The translations under genes were made by a program, and so were the position numbers. DNA of 64,000 nucleotides from Symsagittifera roscoffensis (taxonomy: Eukaryota > Xenacoelomorpha > Acoela > Convolutidae). Shown piece by piece: positions 63,690 through 64,000 of this stretch. The stretch covers positions 12,126,368 through 12,190,367 of the forward strand of contig NC_087063.1 of the NCBI RefSeq assembly GCF_963678635.1, given 5' to 3'. The stretch's first letter is position 1; each line of letters opens with the position of its first letter. Under the pieces are notes generated by a model that saw only the letters and a list, made by a program, of their open reading frames with translations, was not told the origin of the DNA and did not search any database.

Positions 63690-64000
63690 GAAAAAAATTG
63701 AACCGAGGGTTTTTTTATAGCAAAAAACATAAATAAAATGTCAAAGTGAAACAATTTACATGTAGGCGTAAATCAAACGCAAAAACAACATTAAAAAATG
63801 CGCACAGCAAAAAATAACATTTCAAGTTGAGGCAATTAAGCCAAAGTATAAGCAGACAAATGATTGGCCGACCTTTTTTATATGAAACGAAATTTTTCCC
63901 GTTTGAAAAAAAAATAGGTCCTGATCGGATTCGAACCGAGTTTTTTCATCGTATTTGTTATCTCCAGTAGGTTCAATTAAAGGTATGAGACCAAATATGG
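63690..64000 (-). repeat. Family C repeat, running off the window, with tRNA-like B box
   Basis: GGCAATTAAGCC and the GGTCCTG.T.GGATT.GAACC block match 3340-3470. On the minus strand CGGTTCGAATCCG (about 63930-63942) is a near-perfect Pol III B box. It is probably a tRNA-derived SINE part, not a tRNA gene. Confidence 0.55.

Noticed and set aside
63921-63960. tRNA gene
   Set aside because: Only a B-box-like arm is clear; no full cloverleaf, and the segment is part of a dispersed repeat.

Overview
The window is AT-rich animal (metazoan) nuclear DNA. It holds spliced genes with long introns, an axonemal dynein gene (so the animal has motile cilia), a Ty3/gypsy-type LTR retrotransposon and many decayed interspersed repeats. 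A marine invertebrate is likely, but I cannot fix the phylum from sequence alone. One 200-base run of N (60748-60947) is an assembly gap.

Layout. (1) 406-12265, + strand: the last eleven exons of an axonemal dynein heavy chain, best matched to DNAH2, encoding the final 713 residues. All splice phases join in frame, and one intron has a GC donor. (2) 12266-22527: about 10 kb with no confident gene. It holds a decayed LINE reverse transcriptase (about 14.57-15.23 kb), interspersed repeats and two possible alternative 3' exons of the next gene. (3) 22528-38358, - strand: five exons of a CAP-superfamily gene (GLIPR2/GAPR-1-like core), convergent with the dynein gene. Its 5' exons are not found. 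Its introns, one of 9.7 kb, are packed with repeats. (4) 43529-50953, - strand: a complete LTR retrotransposon with identical 280-bp LTRs, a CCCTT target duplication, a tRNA-Ser-like primer site, a polypurine tract and a gag-pol frame cut by one in-frame TAA inside RNase H. (5) 50954-64000: repeats only, as far as I can tell.

Interspersed repeats, named here for convenience. Family A: about 530 bp, non-coding, with hairpins near both ends and one inside. Family B: 280-415 bp hAT-like MITEs with CAG...CTG ends and 8-bp target duplications. Family C: about 1 kb, with a tRNA-like B box and a hammerhead-ribozyme-like block. Family D: about 400-500 bp. Family E: diverged tandem units of about 170 bp, at 9.7-10.6 kb and inverted at 62.6-63.4 kb. 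There is also a 22-bp minisatellite framed by an 18-bp inverted repeat at 33.1-33.8 kb.

The two host genes have no evident functional link: one makes a ciliary motor subunit, the other a CAP-domain protein of unknown role. I see no CRISPR array, rRNA or intact tRNA gene. The most interesting leads are the unusual retrotransposon (membrane-like segments inside Pol, gag start on the LTR/primer-site junction, a stop at the presumed catalytic Glu of RNase H), the ribozyme-like repeat, and the possible alternative C-terminal exons of the CAP gene.
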